Below, piece after piece: positions 59,338-64,000 of a DNA stretch of 64,000 bases. The stretch is taken from NCBI GenBank assembly GCA_002406015.1, contig DHMX01000023.1, positions 243,099-307,098 of the forward strand, written 5' to 3'. Below the pieces are notes generated by a model. It saw only the letters and a list, made by a program, of their open reading frames with translations, made no database searches and had not been told where the DNA came from. Origin of the DNA: Lachnospiraceae bacterium UBA4631. GTDB lineage: Bacteria > Bacillota > Clostridia > Lachnospirales > Lachnospiraceae. Made by a program: the position numbers and the translations under genes. Positions within the stretch are counted from its first letter, which is position 1. Each line of letters begins with the position of its first letter.

Positions 59338-62280
59338 ATGAAAATAGGAATTGATATAGGTTCTACAACGATTAAATGTGTTGTGCTGGATGATAATAAC
59401 CAGATTATTCATAAGAGTTATGAACGACACCTTGCGATGATAACGGAAAAGACGCAGGAAGTAATTGCAGGACTGATTCAAAAATTTGATATTAAGGAGC
59501 CGGTAGTATGTGCGATTTCCGGTTCTGCCGGCATGGGTCTGGCAGAGCGTGCAGGGATTCCGTTTGTGCAGGAGGTATATGCAACAAAGGTAGCAATTGA
59601 AAAGCGGCTTCCTGAGACTGATGTTGTAATTGAATTAGGCGGAGAGGATGCAAAGATTCTGTTCATGCAGGGAAATCTGGAGGTACGGATGAACGGAACC
59701 TGTGCCGGTGGTACGGGAGCATTTGCAGACCAGATGGCTAGTCTGATGCAGGTATCCACAGATGAAATGAATGAGCTTGCAAAAGGACATAAAAAGATAT
59801 ACTCGATTGCATCCCGGTGTGGTGTATTTGCAAAGACGGATATTCAGCCGTTGTTAAATCAGGGAGCAAGAAAAGAAGATATTTCAGCCAGCATCTTTTC
59901 GGCAATCGTGAACCAGACCATTACCGGACTGGCACAGGGTCGTCCGATTACCGGTAATATTGTATATCTGGGAGGTCCGTTGACCTTTATGTCCGAGCTT
60001 CGGAAGCAGTTTGACGAAACCCTGAACTGTGAGGGTATTTGTCCGGAGGACTCCCTTTATTTTGTGGCATTAGGTGCTGCATACTATGCCGAGGAAACCG
60101 TAGATTTGCAGAACGCATGGGAGAAAATCGGAGAAAAGAAGGATTTTGTATCGGATTCCTCCATTCGTCCGTTATTTGAAAACCAAGAGGAATATGATGC
60201 CTTTGTGGAGCGTCATGCCAAAAATCATGTGCCGAGAAGAGAAGGAGACCCATATTGCGGAAAGACATATCTGGGAATTGATTCCGGTTCTACAACCTTG
60301 AAGATTGTTTTGATGGATGCAAAGGGTTCCATATTGTTTTCCAGCTATGAATCCAATCAGGGAAAGCCTATCGAGGTTGTGCGGGAAACCCTGCTGCGGA
60401 TGTATGAGCAATATCCGGATGTACAGATTGTGGCGAGTGCAGTTACCGGCTACGGTGAGGAAATGATGAAAACCGCACTCGGTGTTGATATAGGAGTTGT
60501 TGAAACGGTAGCTCATTATACGGCTGCCCGGTACTTTATGCCGGATGTGGAATTTATTATAGACATTGGCGGACAGGATATGAAGTGCTTTAAGATTCGC
60601 AATGGTGTCATTGATAACATTTTCTTAAATGAAGCCTGTTCCTCCGGCTGCGGTTCATTTTTACAGACCTTTGCAAGCTCACTCGGCTACTCGATTGATG
60701 AATTTGCAAAATTAGGTTTATTCGGAAAGCATCCGGTAGACTTAGGCTCACGCTGTACCGTATTTATGAATTCTTCCGTAAAGCAGGCACAGAAGGAGGG
60801 CGTAACCGTAGAGGATATTTCGGCAGGCTTGTCGATGAGTGTCGTTAAAAATGCCTTATATAAGGTTATTCGGGTACACTCGGCAGAGGAATTGGGAAAG
60901 AAGATTGTGGTTCAGGGAGGAACCTTCCTGAATGATGCGGTTTTGCGGGCGTTTGAGCGGGAACTGGATGTAGAGGTAATCAGACCGGATATTGCAGGAA
61001 TGATGGGAGCTTACGGAGCGGCTTTGTATGCAAAGCAAGTGAAAAGAAAGCTGGCAATCAAGGAGTCCGGAATTTTATCAAAAGAGGAATTGGAGAACTT
61101 TACATATGAAGTGAAGGGCGTTACCTGTAAGGGCTGTAACAATCATTGTCAGTTGACGATAAATGAGTTTGGAAACGGAAAGCGTTTCTTAAGCGGAAAC
61201 CGTTGTGAAAAGCCTGTGACACATAAGAAGGATGAGCATGGACTGGATGTTTATGATTTGGATATTTACAAACATAAGCTGCAAGGGATAGAACCCTACG
61301 AACCGGACAAGCCGGTACGTGGTGTGGTCGGTATTCCGGCAGTACTGAATATGTATGATATGTTCATATTCTGGTGTAGATTTTTTGAAAAGCTCGGTTA
61401 TCGGGTGGTAAGTTCGGGCTTGTCCAACCGGGAGCTTTATCTCAAGGGTCAGGGAACCATTCCGTCAGATACGGTATGCTTCCCGGCGAAGCTGGTGCAT
61501 GGACATATACAGAAGTTAATTGAACTGGGTGTAGATATAATCTTTTATCCATGTATGACATTTAACTTTGATGAGAAAAAGGGTGATAATCACTATAATT
61601 GTGCGGTAGTCTCCGGCTATCCGGAGGTCATTGAGGCAAATACCCCGAATTTCGGTAAGATTATTTACATTGATGACTATTTAGGTCCTCATGTTCGTAG
61701 GGAGTTTCCAAAGAAGATGCAGAAATTACTGGAGGAGCGTCTGGGAGTAACATTTACAATGAAGCAGATTAAGAATGCCTGTGATGCCGGTTATTATGCA
61801 TATGAGGGTTATCGGGCACATATACGGAAGGTCGGTCTGAGCATTATCAGAATCGCAAGAATGCAGGGCAAAAAGATTATTGTAATAGTAGGAAGACCGT
61901 ACCATGCAGACCCGGAAATTAATCATGGAATCACGAAATTACTGATTTCCATGGGCTTTGTGGTAATATCGGAGGATGTCCTTTCTCCGGTAATTCCGAA
62001 GGCAAAAATGAATGTTTTGAATCAGTGGACCTACCATGCACGAATGTTTTGTGCCGCAAGATATGTGATTGAGCAGCCGGATATGTATCTGGTACATCTG
62101 GTATCCTTTGGCTGTGGACTGGATGCAGTTACCAGTGATGAAATCAGAAGCGTTATGGAAGAAGCCGGGCAGATATATACACAGATTAAGATAGACGAGG
62201 TTACGAATCTGGGAGCGGTCAAGATACGGCTGCGAAGTCTGTTGGCAGCCATTGAACAGGAGGAGCAAAACAAGCAGTAA
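59338..62280 (+). CDS. BadF/BadG-type activase fusion protein, plasmalogen synthase-like
   Basis: 980 residues. Two ASKHA-type activase domains lie in tandem: residues 1-260 (GIDIGSTTIKCVVLDD, VIELGGEDAKILF, NGTCAGGTGAFADQM) and about 305-565 (GIDSGSTTLKIVLMD, IIDIGGQDMKCFKI, NEACSSGCGSFLQTFA). A cysteine cluster follows (VTCKGCNNHCQL, GNRCEKP) and then a DUF2229/HgdB-like region. Such ATPases drive electrons into 2-hydroxyacyl-CoA dehydratase-type clusters. The same architecture is known in the two-gene operon for anaerobic plasmalogen formation in Clostridium perfringens, where ester bonds of phospholipids become vinyl ethers. The start has AAGGGAT upstream. Confidence 0.85.
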   Translation: MKIGIDIGSTTIKCVVLDDNNQIIHKSYERHLAMITEKTQEVIAGLIQKFDIKEPVVCAISGSAGMGLAERAGIPFVQEVYATKVAIEKRLPETDVVIELGGEDAKILFMQGNLEVRMNGTCAGGTGAFADQMASLMQVSTDEMNELAKGHKKIYSIASRCGVFAKTDIQPLLNQGARKEDISASIFSAIVNQTITGLAQGRPITGNIVYLGGPLTFMSELRKQFDETLNCEGICPEDSLYFVALGAAYYAEETVDLQNAWEKIGEKKDFVSDSSIRPLFENQEEYDAFVERHAKNHVPRREGDPYCGKTYLGIDSGSTTLKIVLMDAKGSILFSSYESNQGKPIEVVRETLLRMYEQYPDVQIVASAVTGYGEEMMKTALGVDIGVVETVAHYTAARYFMPDVEFIIDIGGQDMKCFKIRNGVIDNIFLNEACSSGCGSFLQTFASSLGYSIDEFAKLGLFGKHPVDLGSRCTVFMNSSVKQAQKEGVTVEDISAGLSMSVVKNALYKVIRVHSAEELGKKIVVQGGTFLNDAVLRAFERELDVEVIRPDIAGMMGAYGAALYAKQVKRKLAIKESGILSKEELENFTYEVKGVTCKGCNNHCQLTINEFGNGKRFLSGNRCEKPVTHKKDEHGLDVYDLDIYKHKLQGIEPYEPDKPVRGVVGIPAVLNMYDMFIFWCRFFEKLGYRVVSSGLSNRELYLKGQGTIPSDTVCFPAKLVHGHIQKLIELGVDIIFYPCMTFNFDEKKGDNHYNCAVVSGYPEVIEANTPNFGKIIYIDDYLGPHVRREFPKKMQKLLEERLGVTFTMKQIKNACDAGYYAYEGYRAHIRKVGLSIIRIARMQGKKIIVIVGRPYHADPEINHGITKLLISMGFVVISEDVLSPVIPKAKMNVLNQWTYHARMFCAARYVIEQPDMYLVHLVSFGCGLDAVTSDEIRSVMEEAGQIYTQIKIDEVTNLGAVKIRLRSLLAAIEQEEQNKQ

Positions 62281-62296
62281 GAGGAAGGATAAAGAT

Positions 62297-63574
62297 ATGG
62301 ACCCAAGAAATACCCGATACAGAAAGCGGGTTAAGTTTACATTAAAAATGAAGAAGGATTATACGATTCTGATTCCGGAAATGGCACCACTTCACTTTCG
62401 GCTGATTGAACCCATTTTAAGCAGACAGGGCTTTAAGATTGCGTTAATGGGGGGAGAAGGTCCGGAGGTTCTGCAAAAGGGCTTAAAATATGTCCATAAT
62501 GATATGTGCTATCCGGCATTGCTGATTACGGGTCAGATGTTGACCGCAATTGAGAGCGGAAAGTATGACCCGCATAAGGTGGCAATGGTGATTACCCAGT
62601 CCGGCGGCGGATGTCGGGATACGAACTACATACATTTGATGCGAAAGGCATTTCTAAAGGCTGGTTATCCGGATGTACCGTTTATTTCAGCAAATATCTG
62701 GGGGATGGAGCCAAACAGCGGAATCAATTTATCTCCGAAAACCTTGTTGCAGGCATTGGCGGGCATGATTTACGGAGATATGTTAATGATAGTCAGTAAT
62801 CAGGTGCGTCCGTACGAGGTGGAGCCTGGGGCGACAGATGCCATGGTAGATAGCTGGATTGACCGTCTGACCGGAATATTTCAGGAGGGCAAGGGCTTTA
62901 TGCCAAAGGCAATCGAAGCAAATCTAAAGGCAATCGGTGCCGATTTTGCGGCAATTCCGGTAAATCGTACGCCAAAGGTAAAGGTTGCCATCGTTGGAGA
63001 GCTGTTTTTGAAATATTCTGTACCGGGCAACAATCATCTGGAGGAATTTCTGGCAGAGCAGGATTGCGAAGTATTTATGCCGAGTATGCTTGGCTTTGGT
63101 GTCTATAAGACTAACGGAGCCTTAGAGGATTTGCGATTATATGGCGGACAGCCGTTAAAACGGCTGATAATGACGCAGGTTATGAAATTCCTGTTCCGGG
63201 TTGAGGATTTGCTGATTCGAAATATTGAAGCCTATGATTGTTTTACCGCACCGGAGCGTGTCAATGATTTGAAAAAACGGGCAGAGGGTGTGGCTTTAAT
63301 CGGAAACAGTATGGGTGAGGGCTGGTATTTAGCGGCGGAAATGCTGGAAATGGCAGACCATGGTTATGAGAATATCGTCTGTGTACAGCCGTTTGGATGT
63401 CTGCCTTGTCATGTGAGTGTGAAAGGCATGATGAATAAGGTACGGAGACTCGACCCGCGGGTAAATGCAGTAGACATTGAATATGATCCGGGAGCAACCA
63501 AGGTAAATCAGGAGAACCGGATTAAGCTGATGCTTGCAGTTGCAAAGGAGAACCTACAGAAATCCAAAGAATAA
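62297..63574 (+). CDS. 2-hydroxyacyl-CoA dehydratase-like subunit, plasmalogen synthase partner
   Basis: About 425 residues of the HgdB/DUF2229-related family. Conserved cysteine segments that may bind an Fe-S cluster are NDMCYPALLITGQ, SGGGCRDTNY and VQPFGCLPCHV; GEGWYLAAEMLE and DIEYDPGATKVNQENR are also typical. It starts 16 bp after the activase fusion gene (AGGAAGG before the ATG at 62297; an overlapping frame opens at 62252 but lacks a site). It matches the second gene of the clostridial plasmalogen operon in kind and order. Confidence 0.83.
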   Translation: MDPRNTRYRKRVKFTLKMKKDYTILIPEMAPLHFRLIEPILSRQGFKIALMGGEGPEVLQKGLKYVHNDMCYPALLITGQMLTAIESGKYDPHKVAMVITQSGGGCRDTNYIHLMRKAFLKAGYPDVPFISANIWGMEPNSGINLSPKTLLQALAGMIYGDMLMIVSNQVRPYEVEPGATDAMVDSWIDRLTGIFQEGKGFMPKAIEANLKAIGADFAAIPVNRTPKVKVAIVGELFLKYSVPGNNHLEEFLAEQDCEVFMPSMLGFGVYKTNGALEDLRLYGGQPLKRLIMTQVMKFLFRVEDLLIRNIEAYDCFTAPERVNDLKKRAEGVALIGNSMGEGWYLAAEMLEMADHGYENIVCVQPFGCLPCHVSVKGMMNKVRRLDPRVNAVDIEYDPGATKVNQENRIKLMLAVAKENLQKSKE

Positions 63575-63664
63575 AAGCTTGAAATCGAAGAATACTAAGA
63601 TAAATAAAATTCTGTGATGGCTGTGCAGGGTTAGATGCCGGGGACAGCCGGGAAAGGAGAACAT

Positions 63665-63979
63665 ATGGCAGCATTACATGTAACGGCAGAAACATTTGAC
63701 ACAGAAGTATTGCAGGCAGAAGGCCCGGTATTAGTGGACTTCTGGGCAACCTGGTGCGGACCCTGTCAGATGGTAGGACCGATTGTAGAACAGCTTTCAG
63801 AGGAACAGACCAAGGTGAAGATTGTAAAGGTGAATACAGACGATGCCTTTACGGTGGCACAGAGATATAAGGTTATATCTATTCCGACCTTTATTCTGTT
63901 TAAGGACGGAAAAGAAATAAGACGTGAACAGGGAGCCTTGCCGAAAAATGCTCTTCAAAAAATCATAGATGAAGCATGA
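63665..63979 (+). CDS. trxA: Thioredoxin
   Basis: About 104 residues with the redox motif WCGPC in DFWATWCGPCQMVGPI, then VNTDDAFTVAQRYKVISIPTFILFKDGKE with the cis-Pro. Typical thioredoxin length. AAAGGAG selects the ATG at 63665 over the in-frame ATG at 63635. It follows the plasmalogen-like genes by 90 bp and could serve as their electron donor, though this is only inferred from position. Confidence 0.95.
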   Translation: MAALHVTAETFDTEVLQAEGPVLVDFWATWCGPCQMVGPIVEQLSEEQTKVKIVKVNTDDAFTVAQRYKVISIPTFILFKDGKEIRREQGALPKNALQKIIDEA

Positions 63980-64000
63980 ACACATCCGTTTGCAGCAGAC

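Overview
The window reads as a chromosomal segment of an anaerobic, spore-forming, low-GC Gram-positive of the class Clostridia, most likely Lachnospiraceae. The evidence is a clear spoIIID gene, strong purine-rich ribosome binding sites, many TTG and GTG starts, a clostridial Amt-PII fusion, a DUF5716/DUF6063-type condensin locus and a gene pair resembling the anaerobic plasmalogen operon. No rRNA, tRNA or CRISPR array was seen.

Layout. 0-1 kb: a decayed cytidine-deaminase-like gene and a GNAT acetyltransferase. 1-9.4 kb: two MATE exporters flank a minus-strand cysK / SDR / LanC-like operon, an ankyrin-repeat protein and a transglycosylase-like protein. The LanC-like operon and the second MATE gene share a short element at their predicted transcription starts. 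9.5-12.2 kb: SGNH hydrolase, AzlCD exporter and a radical SAM protein. 12.4-18.7 kb: a complete F1Fo ATP synthase operon (atpBEFHAGDC) whose c subunit looks proton-coupled. 19-20.3 kb: an RlmI-like methyltransferase.

20.3-39.8 kb is an AT-rich accessory region. It starts with a DUF4143 ATPase module bounded by a 32-bp duplication of the methyltransferase gene end, then gene remnants (VOC protein, integrase N-terminus). An islet of more ordinary genes follows (NYN-LOTUS protein, Rrf2 regulator, spoIIID). A roughly 95-bp duplicated terminator element brackets a unique membrane protein gene. Next come an AlbA/Schlafen-type ATPase with an in-frame 11-bp repeat and a serine recombinase. The most distinctive part is 31.3-39.8 kb: three tandem paralogous adenylate-forming ligases between two paralogous PlsC-like acyltransferases. 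Ligases 2 and 3 begin with about twelve copies of the tetranucleotide ACAG directly after the start codon and are both out of frame here; ligase 1 has two copies and is in frame. I infer a phase-variable acyl-activation/acyl-transfer locus.

39.8-51 kb: a zinc-dependent phospholipase C-like protein, a three-gene MukBEF/Wadjet-like SMC locus without a visible JetD nuclease, a YbaK-type deacylase, an AraC regulator with a terminator in its leader, and the Amt-PII fusion. 51-56 kb: an unassigned transcription unit with a consensus promoter and terminator but only tiny ORFs, then an aldose-1-epimerase-like protein, a branched-chain aminotransferase, an ion antiporter and a cytidylate-kinase-like protein. 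56.3-64 kb: an adenylation-carrier-reductase fusion enzyme directly upstream of the two BadF/HgdB-type genes resembling plasmalogen synthase, then a thioredoxin.

All assignments come from reading motifs, gene order and signals by eye; no database search was run.
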